A DNA stretch of 19,062 bases, from positions 1 through 19,062 of the forward strand of contig CATMOP010000003.1 of assembly GCA_950072225.1 (NCBI GenBank), read 5' to 3'. This document shows positions 1 to 7,580 of this stretch, in pieces. The translations under genes were made by a program, and so were the position numbers. This stretch comes from an uncultured Nitrospina sp. (GTDB lineage: Bacteria; Nitrospinota; Nitrospinia; Nitrospinales; VA-1). The notes under the pieces are model-generated. The model was given only the letters and a program-made list of their open reading frames with translations, was not told where the DNA came from and searched no databases. Every line of letters begins with the position of its first letter. Position 1 is the stretch's first letter.

Positions 1-1524
1 CAGGTTTTCGATGCGCCCCTTACTCTCGTGAGTATTCTCCGCCTCCAACATCTCCCCATAACCCGATCGATCTATCACCTCTCTCAAAAGATCTAGCGGA
101 TTACCCTGTTGAAAGGTAACATCCAGATGGGCAATGATTTCCAAAAACTGAGAAATCTTCCTGCCGGCGGCAGGGGCTGTCATTTTTCCCTGCTCGTTAT
201 CGCGCAACCCCTCCAGGAGCGTTAAACCCTTCTCCTTGCAATAGGCCTCTACTTTTTCAACCGATGTCTTACCGATTCCCCGGGCGGGAACATTAAGGAT
301 TCGTTTTAAAGAAACCGAGTCACTCGGGTTCAAAACAACCCGCATGTATGCCAGCACATCCTTGATTTCTCTTCTCTCATAAAAACGCAGTCCTCCTATC
401 ACCTGATAGGGCAGCCCTTTTCTTCTCAACATATCTTCCATGACACGGGACTGGGCGTTGGTACGGTAAAGAATCGCCATTTCATTAAAGCTAAAACCTT
501 CATCACGGTTCAATGCCAGGATTTTTTCGCAAACAAAATCCGCCTCATCATTTTCGTCCCCAGCCTTGTAGCACAACACCGGCGAGCCCTTTTCATTTTT
601 CGTCCATAATGTTTTATCTCTCCGGTTCCTGTTTTCTCTCACAACGCCTCCCGCCGCGTTTAAAATATTTTGTGTGGAACGGTAATTTTCCTCAAGCTTG
701 ATCACCGTGGTTCCGGGAAAATCATTTTCAAACTTCAAAATATTTTCTATATTTGCTCCTCTCCACCGGTAAATGCTCTGGTCATCATCACCCACAACGC
801 AAATGTTGTTATGGGACTGCGACAACAAGCGCACCAGCTTATACTGCGCCGCGTTGGTGTCCTGAAACTCATCCACCAGAATGTACCGAAACATATCGTT
901 ATAATGTGTGCGGAGAGAAGGATACTCCTGAAAAAGCCGGACCGTAAAAACCAGCAAATCGTCAAAATCCAAAGCGTTATTTTTTTTCAGGGCAGACTGG
1001 TAAACAGAATAAAGACCCGCCGCCTTCAGTTGGTGCCCATAAGACATCGTCTCTGGTTGCATATCTTCCGGCAAAAGAAAATCATTTTTGAATCCACTGA
1101 TGTGATGAAGGAGGGTTTTGGGAGGAAACGCGTCCGCACTGATTTGTGCCACCTTCATACACTGCTTGACCAGAGTCAACTGGTCCTGAGCATCATAGAT
1201 AGCAAAATCATTGGAAAAACCCAGTTCCGAAATATGCCTACGCAGGATTCTCAAGCAAAAAGAATGAAAGGTGCTGATCCAGGGGAATGCCCCGCGAAGA
1301 TCCAGCATGTTCCGGACACGTTCCTTCATTTCCCCTGCCGCCTTGTTGGTAAATGTGATAGCCAGGATGCTTTCCGGAGGAATGCCCTTCTCCTTAATGA
1401 GATGGATAACTCGGCAGGTAATGACACGTGTTTTACCGGAGCCTGCTCCCGCCACCACTATTAGCGGTCCCTCACTATGGCGCACCGCCTGCAACTGCTG
1501 AGGGTTTAAATTTTCAAGATCCAT
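1..1524 (-). CDS. pcrA: UvrD/PcrA-type superfamily 1 DNA helicase, 3' end outside window
   Basis: ATP-dependent 3'-5' DNA helicase of the UvrD/PcrA/Rep group, acting in repair and in clearing replication blocks. The reading frame is open from an ATG at 1522-1524 to the left edge, giving 508 residues; full-length relatives have about 650-750, so the C-terminal part is missing. Motifs in order: Q-motif region LNPQQ near residue 6, Walker A GAGSGKT at 26-32, TFTNKAA at 58-64, TFHSFC at 85-90, LDFDDLL at 185-191, Walker B VDEFQD at 217-222, motif III GDDDQSIYRWRGA at 245-257, ENYRS at 279-283. PcrA and UvrD cannot be separated without the C-terminus, so the symbol is provisional. It follows hemH on the same strand after a 116-base gap that carries a repeat module, so it may have its own promoter. 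No strong Shine-Dalgarno is visible. Long frames on the opposite strand here are shadows. Confidence 0.96.
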   Translation of the reverse strand, partial: MDLENLNPQQLQAVRHSEGPLIVVAGAGSGKTRVITCRVIHLIKEKGIPPESILAITFTNKAAGEMKERVRNMLDLRGAFPWISTFHSFCLRILRRHISELGFSNDFAIYDAQDQLTLVKQCMKVAQISADAFPPKTLLHHISGFKNDFLLPEDMQPETMSYGHQLKAAGLYSVYQSALKKNNALDFDDLLVFTVRLFQEYPSLRTHYNDMFRYILVDEFQDTNAAQYKLVRLLSQSHNNICVVGDDDQSIYRWRGANIENILKFENDFPGTTVIKLEENYRSTQNILNAAGGVVRENRNRRDKTLWTKNEKGSPVLCYKAGDENDEADFVCEKILALNRDEGFSFNEMAILYRTNAQSRVMEDMLRRKGLPYQVIGGLRFYERREIKDVLAYMRVVLNPSDSVSLKRILNVPARGIGKTSVEKVEAYCKEKGLTLLEGLRDNEQGKMTAPAAGRKISQFLEIIAHLDVTFQQGNPLDLLREVIDRSGYGEMLEAENTHESKGRIENL

Positions 1525-1570
1525 GATTTTCTATAAAATAGCGGCAGCTGGATAGGAGCTCATCAAGCCT

Positions 1571-1592
1571 AGGCAACTTTTTACTCGCCAGA
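1571..1592 (-). repeat. Intergenic repeat module 1, copy upstream of pcrA
   Basis: Read on the minus strand, this 22-base stretch begins TCTGGCGAG and ends AGTTGCCT. It matches 20 of 22 bases of the stretch at 7597-7618 (plus strand) and is also related to 3645-3666 (plus strand). It lies between the hemH stop and the pcrA start, 46 bases ahead of the pcrA ATG. No open frame runs through it in either gene's frame. Function unknown. Confidence 0.6.
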
Positions 1593-1640
1593 GAAAGCTA
1601 TTGTCCATTGGGTCCCGCGTCATCCTGGAACCTAGTAGGC

Positions 1641-2594
1641 TTAAACCAGGTTTTCCCAGGTCAAAGAAGCCAGTGCTTCGATAAATGTCGGAGAAAGGTT
1701 TAACGATTCGGTGCGGTGCAAACTTAATTTGTGCTCTTTGGCATATTTATTAAATTCTATATCAATATCAAATAAAATTTCTACATGATCACAAACAAAA
1801 CCGACCGGAATGATTAAAACCGTTTTCGAGCCTTGCTTTGCAATCTTATCCAAAACTGATTCTACAGTGGGCCCCAACCAGGGAATCGGTATCATGCCCT
1901 GGCTCTGGTAAGCTTTGAACCAGTATCGCGGTTGCACACGTTCCACGAGTTTTTTAATGGTTTTGTCAAACTCCTCTGCATAAGGATCCCCAAGCTCTAA
2001 AGATTCAGAAGGGATGCTGTGCGCCGTAAAAATCGTGCAAACCGAATCCTTCGCATTTGGCCCCAGTCTTTCAAGGGCCGTCCTATATTTTTCTTCAAAC
2101 GCGTCAATCAGAAGCGGGTGGTCCGCCCAACTGCCGATGTAACGCACATCCATGTCCTCAGCGCCACAGGTTGTCAACGCTTCCTTAAAAACCTTGAAGT
2201 ACAAGCTTGTACTCCAAGTACTGAATTGTGGGGCCAGGCAAAGTGCCACTACCCTTTTTATACCGTCTCCCTTCATCCTTTTTACTTCGTCACGGATATA
2301 GGGACTCCAGTTACGCATTCCGCAATAGACTTTGAACTGCGGTCCTTGCTGGTTGAGAAAAGTTTCCAACCGGACGCAAAGTTCCTGGGAAATCTCCCGC
2401 AGAGGAGATTTCCCGCCGATCTGCTCATAGCGGTGTCGAATGATTTGGATAGTCTCTGGAGTGGATTCTATTCCGCCGCGGATGTTCTTCAAATATTCCG
2501 GGATATCATCGGTTGACTCGGGGGCCCCATGCGCCATAAGGAAAACACCGGTCAGCGGCTCGGTGCCGGAAGAATCATTCATGCTGGTATTCAT
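1641..2594 (-). CDS. hemH: Ferrochelatase (Bacillus-like type)
   Basis: Inserts ferrous iron into the porphyrin ring, the last or next-to-last step of haem synthesis. 317 residues, normal for a bacterial ferrochelatase. Landmarks: N-terminal FLMAHGAPES near residues 18-27, YEQIGGKSPL at 56-65, LAPQFSTWS at 120-128, catalytic His192 in FTAHSIPSES, PWLGPTVESV at 238-247, and VGFVCDHVEILFD at 264-276 with the conserved Glu272. The overall pattern (YEQIGGKSPL, PWLGP, VGFVCDHVEILFD) resembles the monofunctional Bacillus subtilis enzyme more than the enteric one, so the substrate could be coproporphyrin III rather than protoporphyrin IX; this is inference. The chosen ATG overlaps the end of hemE by 20 bases; a second in-frame ATG at 2582 is possible. 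The overlap with hemE indicates translational coupling within a hemE-hemH unit. Confidence 0.95.
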   Translation of the reverse strand: MNTSMNDSSGTEPLTGVFLMAHGAPESTDDIPEYLKNIRGGIESTPETIQIIRHRYEQIGGKSPLREISQELCVRLETFLNQQGPQFKVYCGMRNWSPYIRDEVKRMKGDGIKRVVALCLAPQFSTWSTSLYFKVFKEALTTCGAEDMDVRYIGSWADHPLLIDAFEEKYRTALERLGPNAKDSVCTIFTAHSIPSESLELGDPYAEEFDKTIKKLVERVQPRYWFKAYQSQGMIPIPWLGPTVESVLDKIAKQGSKTVLIIPVGFVCDHVEILFDIDIEFNKYAKEHKLSLHRTESLNLSPTFIEALASLTWENLV

Positions 2595-3597
2595 GGACCA
2601 TTTCCACCACGGCTTTTACATGCTCTACTGGAGTATGTTGCAAAATGCCATGCCCCAAATTGAAGATATGGCCTCTTCCTCCTGCACGTTTGAGGATGTC
2701 ATAAACCCCTTCGCGAATTACCGGTATAGGGGCAAAAAGCGTTACCGGATCGAGATTGCCCTGAACCGGCTGTTCTTTTCCCAACAGGGTCCGCGCAGAA
2801 TCCATTTGGATTCGCCAGTCAAAACTGAGCACATCTCCGCCGGCCTTTTGCACCAGGTCCAGCATCGTGGAGGTTCCGGTGCTGAAATTAATGACAGGGA
2901 CGCCAACATCTTTAAGGCCATCAAAAACACGCTTGGAATAAGGAAGAACATATTTTTCGTAATCACTGGGGCTGAGACACCCCACCCAACTGTCGAATAT
3001 CTGCAGGGCCTGAGCCCCTGCCGCGACCTGCATCTTCAAATAATCCACCAGCATGGTGCACACCTTGTCCATCAAAAGTTCCCACACATCGGTGGCCTCG
3101 TACATCATCAGTTTAGTGGTTTTGAATTCTCGGGACTTTCCTCCCTCCACCATATAACTGCATAAGGTAAAAGGAGCCCCCGCAAAACCGACCAAAGGAA
3201 TATTGATCTCCCGCCTAACTAAACGAATTGCGTCGGCAACAAAACCCAACTGCTCTTCCGCATTTACCGGTAAAAGTTTTTGAACGGCTTTCCGGTCCCT
3301 CACCGGACGCGGGATCACGGGACCATCACCCGCCGAAAATTCCAAGCCCGTCCCCATCGGTTCCAAAGGAAGGAGAATATCAGCAAAAATAATAGCGGCA
3401 TCCACCCCCAGCACATCCAGAGGCTGTAATGTAACCTCACATGCCAGTTCCGGGGTCTTGCACATTTCCAGAAAAGTGTGTTTTTCTTTGAGGTCCCGGT
3501 AAACTCTCATATACCGGCCCGCCTGGCGCATGAACCATACCGGAGTTTTATCGACGGGTTCTCCTCGGCAGGCTTTTATAAAACGTGAGTTTTCCAT
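2575..3597 (-). CDS. hemE: Uroporphyrinogen decarboxylase
   Basis: Cytosolic enzyme that removes four carboxyl groups from uroporphyrinogen III to give coproporphyrinogen III. From the chosen ATG it has 340 residues, the usual length. Family signatures: PVWFMRQAGRYMRVYR near the N-terminus, the FADILLPLEPMG segment with the catalytic Asp, GFAGAPFTLCSYMVEGG, QIFDSWVGCLSP, GVPVINFS and NLGHGILQHTPVEHV near the C-terminus. A GTG at 3607-3609 is in frame and would add four residues, but the ATG at 3595-3597 has a purine-rich GGTGGAAAGG just ahead of it and gives the typical start MENSRFIKACRGEP. The gene overlaps hemH at its end. A good sigma70-like promoter lies about 220 bases upstream, and the leader in between carries the repeat modules. 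Confidence 0.98.
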   Translation of the reverse strand: MENSRFIKACRGEPVDKTPVWFMRQAGRYMRVYRDLKEKHTFLEMCKTPELACEVTLQPLDVLGVDAAIIFADILLPLEPMGTGLEFSAGDGPVIPRPVRDRKAVQKLLPVNAEEQLGFVADAIRLVRREINIPLVGFAGAPFTLCSYMVEGGKSREFKTTKLMMYEATDVWELLMDKVCTMLVDYLKMQVAAGAQALQIFDSWVGCLSPSDYEKYVLPYSKRVFDGLKDVGVPVINFSTGTSTMLDLVQKAGGDVLSFDWRIQMDSARTLLGKEQPVQGNLDPVTLFAPIPVIREGVYDILKRAGGRGHIFNLGHGILQHTPVEHVKAVVEMVHEYQHE

Positions 3598-3644
3598 AAA
3601 CCTTTCCACCAGCGCGACGCTGGACCCAGTGAGCCGTAGCTCTC

Positions 3645-3793
3645 TCTGGCGAGCAAAGAGTTTTCTCGGCTCAAAAAGCCCTTACTATTTGCCTCCACGG
3701 CTAGCGGAGTACCTCCGCAGGAAAATTGCAATGCCTTTATCTGCTAGCAACCGTATTCTCGGCGCAATAAGCCCTTGCAAATTGCCTCCACGG
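3645..3793. repeat. Composite intergenic repeat with a 36-base tandem-spaced direct repeat
   Basis: This stretch, between hemE and its candidate promoter, contains several repeat units. Module 1 (TCTGGCGAGCAA...) starts at 3645. A 36-base unit at 3665-3700 (CTCGGC...GCCTCCACGG) recurs at 3758-3793 with 31 of 36 bases identical. The first unit runs into GGCTAG, so 3689-3704 is module 2 as also seen at 7708-7723. A perfect six-pair hairpin, GCGGAG-TAC-CTCCGC, lies at 3704-3718. No credible protein is encoded. The region would be transcribed as part of the hemE leader if the promoter call is right. Confidence 0.65.
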
Positions 3794-3818
3794 AAAATGG
3801 GCAGTTAAAATTTTATTG

Positions 3819-3848
3819 ATTATAGGACGGGAACCCATGCCGGATCAA
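3819..3848 (-). promoter_or_regulatory. Candidate sigma70 promoter for hemE-hemH
   Basis: On the minus strand, TTGATC (3848-3843) is followed after 18 bases by a consensus TATAAT (3824-3819). It points toward hemE and would give a leader of roughly 215 bases containing the repeat modules. It lies just after the stop of the upstream glycosyltransferase gene, so hemE-hemH need not depend on read-through. Confidence 0.55.
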
Positions 3849-3881
3849 CGGTTTGTTTTGACTGTTTAGCCCCAATCCGCT

Positions 3882-5537
3882 TTATGGGCCTAATTCCACT
3901 TTCATATTCCTGTAGATTTTATAAAGGGCTCGGGTTTGCTCCCCGGATAGGTCAAAAATCTGTTTCTCCAGACTCTTCATCCTCAACTGCTGAGAAAAGA
4001 ACTGAAACCGTTTCTGGATCAGGAAATATTCGCCCTCTTGTGGTGAGGTTTCCAGGTATCGCTTCCAGTGAAGCACTGCCAAAACCAGGTTTCCTACAGA
4101 CAAGTAAAAATTCCCCAGGTTCTTATTCAATTCTGGATTTTCCTCTTTGACCAGTAAAGCATCGTAAAAGGAATCCAGCGCTTTTTCTTCATCGTTTAAA
4201 TTCTCGTAGGCCACCCCCTGTTCAACGAGGAGACGGGCATCGGAAGCATTGAAAGCATTCAGTTTTTTATATTCCTCCAGGGCCGCCAACCATTTACCTT
4301 CAAAAAGGAATTTTCGGGCCTTTTCAGTAGAAGCTTTTACCCAATTAATTTTATTAGCAAGCAGACCTTCAAGCCGGCGAATCTCATTCTGCACATGTTG
4401 AGCAGTGCCCGGATCCTTTTCCATGGGCAGTACCGCCTTCAAGGCGGCCAATAGCCTCCCTGGGTCACTGTTGTTTTTATAATAAATCCGGATAAGGGTC
4501 TGCAGCGGTACTGCATCCATTTTATCCGCAACCCGGCTGATTAGAAGATTCCGGATTGCCAACCTGGTATTATTGCGTCCCACTTCGAAATCGGAATACA
4601 TCCGGTATAACTGGGAATCGAACGGATCGATGGAGAAAGCATACCTCAAAATCTTATCTGCTGTTTCATCCTGCCGCTGAATTAAATAAGAACCATAAAG
4701 CTTATAAATAGAAGCCAGCGTTGCATTGGTCGTCCCCCAACCGGAATTTATTCTTCTCTCCGATTCCAGGCACTTAATTCCATAAGTCTCTGCTTTATCC
4801 ACATCAAACCATTTCTCTTCCAGCATATAGGCATAACTCCAATTGCAATAATCTACATAACGAATTTTGGTGCGACTCTCCGGAGCCCGCAACCCATAGA
4901 ACAAAAAAAGAAAGACCAAAACAAATACTGCAAATTGCTTGAATTGCCTCTGGCTCCACCAGGTGCAGGCTCTGCCTACCGCATAGGCGGAAAAAAGAAT
5001 TAAAAACGGCGCGGAAGGAATTCGAAAACGGGCCACCACATGAAAAAGAACCACTGAAAGAATAAGGCATGCCAGATAAGCATACAGGAGAAAAATTTTT
5101 TCCCTGTTCCTGATTGCCAATACGACCCCCATCATCCCTAAAGCGGAAAACAGGGAAAAATGGCTAAGCAAAAAAGGCAATATCCTGGAGTTTTCCAGGT
5201 AAAGATAAATGGAAAGGTTGGATGCCCCCTCCAGATCATTGAAATAAAAATACAGCTTTCGCCCGATCATTTTCAAAAACCCGATAGGATCGCTCATGAC
5301 CTGTTGAAAAACAAAAGACACTGGAGAAAGGTTTTCCATCTGATGCTTTTTCTGGAAGTGGGTTAAAATATTCGGATCAAATCCCACACCGGGATAATCA
5401 ATAAAATTTCCAGACAAAAACGCGGTGGCCCCACTGGAATCAAAAAACACAAACCTTCCATGAACGAGATAACACTGGACCAGCAACGGAATGAATGAAA
5501 GAAACAAGGGGATCAAAAATATCCCCCAGCCCCTCAC
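3882..5537 (-). CDS. C-terminal fragment of a frameshifted GT39-like membrane glycosyltransferase with TPR tail
   Basis: Second part of a split gene. As an isolated frame it is 551 residues from a GTG, but the same frame stays open upstream to the seven-base homopolymer at 5628-5634, where it joins the frame of the fragment at 5614-6180. Across the junction the joined reading gives SLFF then QSRPNTFLCLPFVIFYIY, and the RPN motif followed by a hydrophobic helix is typical of GT39/PMT-like enzymes. The fragment has hydrophobic helices near residues 2-24, 120-140, 145-170 and 195-215, then a soluble region with TPR-like repeats, clearest around residues 405-500 (KWLAALEEYKKLNAF, ALDSFYDALLVKEENPELNKN, NLVLAVLHWKRYLE). 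Whole protein after repair: 765 residues. Expected role is transfer of a sugar from a polyprenyl-phosphate donor at the membrane; acceptor unknown. It could be a pseudogene or the result of a sequencing error. Confidence 0.75.
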   Translation of the reverse strand: MRGWGIFLIPLFLSFIPLLVQCYLVHGRFVFFDSSGATAFLSGNFIDYPGVGFDPNILTHFQKKHQMENLSPVSFVFQQVMSDPIGFLKMIGRKLYFYFNDLEGASNLSIYLYLENSRILPFLLSHFSLFSALGMMGVVLAIRNREKIFLLYAYLACLILSVVLFHVVARFRIPSAPFLILFSAYAVGRACTWWSQRQFKQFAVFVLVFLFLFYGLRAPESRTKIRYVDYCNWSYAYMLEEKWFDVDKAETYGIKCLESERRINSGWGTTNATLASIYKLYGSYLIQRQDETADKILRYAFSIDPFDSQLYRMYSDFEVGRNNTRLAIRNLLISRVADKMDAVPLQTLIRIYYKNNSDPGRLLAALKAVLPMEKDPGTAQHVQNEIRRLEGLLANKINWVKASTEKARKFLFEGKWLAALEEYKKLNAFNASDARLLVEQGVAYENLNDEEKALDSFYDALLVKEENPELNKNLGNFYLSVGNLVLAVLHWKRYLETSPQEGEYFLIQKRFQFFSQQLRMKSLEKQIFDLSGEQTRALYKIYRNMKVELGP

Positions 5538-5613
5538 TCTCTTCGCTGGTTCCCAGTCTTTAAAGACAAATTTATAAATATAAAAAATAACAAAAGGCAG
5601 ACACAGAAAGGTA

Positions 5614-6180
5614 TTAGGACGCGACTGAAAAAAACAGAGACAGAATCAGGGCACAACCTATCAACATTAATGGGGTCGGAGATTCGCGCAAGCGGAGCAG
5701 AACGTAGAACGAAAAAATTCCTAAAAAGGTGATGAAGGCGGCACGAAGAATGATCCCTTCATATATAATTTCCGTGGAGTAAAAGGCAAATCCAATAAAG
5801 GCCAAAAGACCTACACGGACATCAAATAACCTTTTACCTATTAGGAATATTAAAACCGCGCCAAAGGCTCCCAGCACAAATTGTAGGCCGTAAACCACAT
5901 AAAAATTCCTGCCAAATAAAAAATAAAGGCTTCCCAGAAAATACTTGTAAAGGGGGGAATAGCTGTTATTGGGCGATCGTGCCAATACGTCACCGGCCGC
6001 AAAATTCAACGCACCCTGGTCAAAGTTAGAATGATCATAAACAGGAAGGACGATATCAAAATAAGGGATTTGAGAGAGTTCGATAAAATAAATAACGCGA
6101 ACCACCAGAGCGATCAGGAAAAGTCCGGAAAGAACCAAAAGGGGTCGAGGGTGAGTTTGTTCCATAATTGGGAACGCCAA
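5614..6180 (-). CDS. N-terminal fragment of the frameshifted GT39-like membrane glycosyltransferase
   Basis: First part of the split gene, 188 residues before a stop reached shortly after the frame shift. It starts with a hydrophobic helix (LLVLSGLFLIALVVRVIYFI). The loop YFDIVLPVYDHSNFDQGALNFAAGD follows, carrying acidic residues where GT39/PMT-family enzymes have their catalytic Asp, then SYSPLYKYFLGSLYFLFG. Further helices include YGLQFVLGAFGAVLIFLIG and AAFITFLGIFSFYVLL. This is the usual N-terminal half of polyprenyl-phosphate-sugar transferases. After Phe184 the frame reads four more residues (SVAS in place of the expected RPN region) and stops at 5614-5616. Removing one T from the T7 run on the coding strand restores a continuous protein. 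The start could also be the internal ATG at 6165. A degenerate repeat module lies 34 bases upstream. Confidence 0.75.
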   Translation of the reverse strand: MAFPIMEQTHPRPLLVLSGLFLIALVVRVIYFIELSQIPYFDIVLPVYDHSNFDQGALNFAAGDVLARSPNNSYSPLYKYFLGSLYFLFGRNFYVVYGLQFVLGAFGAVLIFLIGKRLFDVRVGLLAFIGFAFYSTEIIYEGIILRAAFITFLGIFSFYVLLRLRESPTPLMLIGCALILSLFFSVAS

Positions 6181-6214
6181 ACCTATGATGAAATTAAAAA
6201 ATGCCTACGGGCCA

Positions 6215-6232
6215 GCTAGCCACCGGAGGCAA
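6215..6232 (-). repeat. Degenerate copy of intergenic repeat module 2
   Basis: Read on the minus strand this is TTGCCTCC followed by GG and TGGCTAGC, matching the module TTGCCTCCACGGCTAG at 3689-3704 and its relative at 7708-7723 with a two-base insertion. It sits in the 204-base gap between queG and the GT39-like gene, 34 bases ahead of the latter's start. The rest of this gap (6233-6384) shows only a short palindrome around GCAATTGC and no gene. Confidence 0.4.
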
Positions 6233-6384
6233 CGAGTCAATACTGATCAAGCAAGCAAATGCAATTGCGCTTTTTACTATAGTTCACCAACTTTCCCTCT
6301 GCTGCAAGGGCCATTACCTTGGAGAAAATTACCGAATAAATAGAGACCTCCATAAGAAATCCCCTTTAAATGTTCCCGCATTCT

Positions 6385-7518
6385 CTAAGCAAATCGGGCC
6401 TCCACCCTTTCTAACTCTTCGAGGACAATGTCTTCCTTCTCGTTATTTAATTTTTTCCGAAGAACGGGAAGGACCTCGAGCCCTGAAAGTTCGCCTAGAG
6501 CCCAGACCGCATGTGCCCGGATCAAGGGTTCATCGTCATCCAGCACCTTTATCAGAGGAGGTATGGCTTGAGGATTGCCGGAATTACCCAGGGCAACAGC
6601 AACATTTCGAAGTAACCCCCTTCGTTTTATCCGTTTAATCGGGCTTCCCTTGAACCTTTGGCGGAACATTTCTCCAGTGATCTGAATCAAGTCAATCAGT
6701 TTGAGCGTGTCTTGCTTCTCCTGAAAGTCCGGGTCATCGGTTTTGACCGCATAGGAATTCCACGGACAGACTATCTGGCAATCATCGCAACCATAAATTC
6801 TGTTTCCGATTGCCTTTCTATACTCAATGGGTATGACCCCCTTCAACTCAATAGTAAGATAGGAAATACATCGATTCGAATCCAGGACATAGGGGGCGAT
6901 GATAGCCTTTGTCGGGCAGATATCTATACAACTCCTGCAGGTGCCGCAATGGTCATCCGCGGGTTGAGATTGAGGAAGGACCACATCGGTCAGTATTTCA
7001 GAAAGGAAGTACCAGGAGCCCATACCCTCGGTGAGAAGATTGGTATGCTTGCCGATCCAGCCCAGGCCCGCTTGTTGGGCCAAAGGCTTTTCGAGAAGAG
7101 GGCCTGTATCTACATAAATCCGGGTTTTGCATCCCTCAAACTTTTCCTGGATTCTTTTCTCCATCTTCCTCAATCGCGGTGTGATGATATCATGGTAGTC
7201 CTTGTTCAAAGCATAAATAGAAATATCCGCAATTTCACGATGCTCGACATAGCTCATATCCTTTTCCATGGCAAAGTAGTTGGTGCGAAAACACAGAATG
7301 CTTTTCACACCCTCCAGCACAAGATGGGGATTTTTTCGCTTCTCCTCACCACGCCGCATATAGGCCATTTCACCGTCATAACCCTCATCCAGCCATTTCC
7401 CGAATCTCTCACCGGCGGGACCCAATTCAGGACGGGCCACTCCGAATCCATCAAAACCCAGGCTTTCTGCAAAGGATTTAAGGCCTGCCAACTTCTCGTT
7501 TTTTTCTAAAAGATTCAT
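6385..7518 (-). CDS. queG: Epoxyqueuosine reductase QueG
   Basis: Catalyses the last step of queuosine synthesis, reducing epoxyqueuosine in tRNA to queuosine, using a corrinoid cofactor and two [4Fe-4S] clusters. 377 residues. Visible features: the N-terminal DUF1730 region, the catalytic-Asp segment YVDTGPLLEKPLAQQAGLGW with Asp137, then GKHTNLL. The ferredoxin-like part follows: Cys191, 194, 197 and 201 in CGTCRSCIDICP, Cys217 in RCISYLTIE, and Cys244, 247 and 251 in CDDCQIVCPWN. The C-terminus (about 305-350) has a HEAT-like repeat, NPQAIPPLIKVLDDDEPLIR then AHAVWALGEL, as in QueG proteins thought to contact tRNA. No other queuosine gene is in the window. A 283-residue frame on the opposite strand is a shadow. 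Confidence 0.96.
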   Translation of the reverse strand: MNLLEKNEKLAGLKSFAESLGFDGFGVARPELGPAGERFGKWLDEGYDGEMAYMRRGEEKRKNPHLVLEGVKSILCFRTNYFAMEKDMSYVEHREIADISIYALNKDYHDIITPRLRKMEKRIQEKFEGCKTRIYVDTGPLLEKPLAQQAGLGWIGKHTNLLTEGMGSWYFLSEILTDVVLPQSQPADDHCGTCRSCIDICPTKAIIAPYVLDSNRCISYLTIELKGVIPIEYRKAIGNRIYGCDDCQIVCPWNSYAVKTDDPDFQEKQDTLKLIDLIQITGEMFRQRFKGSPIKRIKRRGLLRNVAVALGNSGNPQAIPPLIKVLDDDEPLIRAHAVWALGELSGLEVLPVLRKKLNNEKEDIVLEELERVEARFA

Positions 7519-7531
7519 AAGTTTAAGGAAG

Positions 7532-7560
7532 TTGATTCAATTCAGGGATTCTGATATTCT
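7532..7560 (+). promoter_or_regulatory. Candidate promoter for the deacetylase-led plus-strand operon
   Basis: TTGATT (7532-7537), a 17-base spacer, then TGA-TATTCT with the -10-like hexamer at 7555-7560 and an extended -10 TG at 7552-7553. Both hexamers match the consensus at 4 of 6 positions. Transcription from here would run through the inverted repeat at 7581-7726 before reaching the start at 7750. Confidence 0.35.
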
Positions 7561-7580
7561 CAAACCACTCGGCGTGGGGC

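Noticed and set aside
670..1464. 264-codon plus-strand frame
   Set aside because: It lies antisense to the helicase, whose motifs are all in the other strand; composition is unlike a real protein.
2019..3165. Two plus-strand frames of 165 and 241 codons
   Set aside because: Both are antisense to hemH and hemE, which carry clear family signatures.
5628..5634. Programmed -1 frameshift at the T7 run
   Set aside because: The -1 frame meets a stop before the downstream frame begins; the restoring shift is +1, so a classic -1 slippery site does not explain the gene.
6233..6330. Minus-strand promoter for the GT39-like gene (TATAGT with TTGCAG upstream)
   Set aside because: The spacing is 20 bases, outside the usual range, and neither hexamer is a full match.
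6658..7509. 283-codon plus-strand frame
   Set aside because: Shadow of queG; the iron-sulphur cysteine motifs are on the minus strand.
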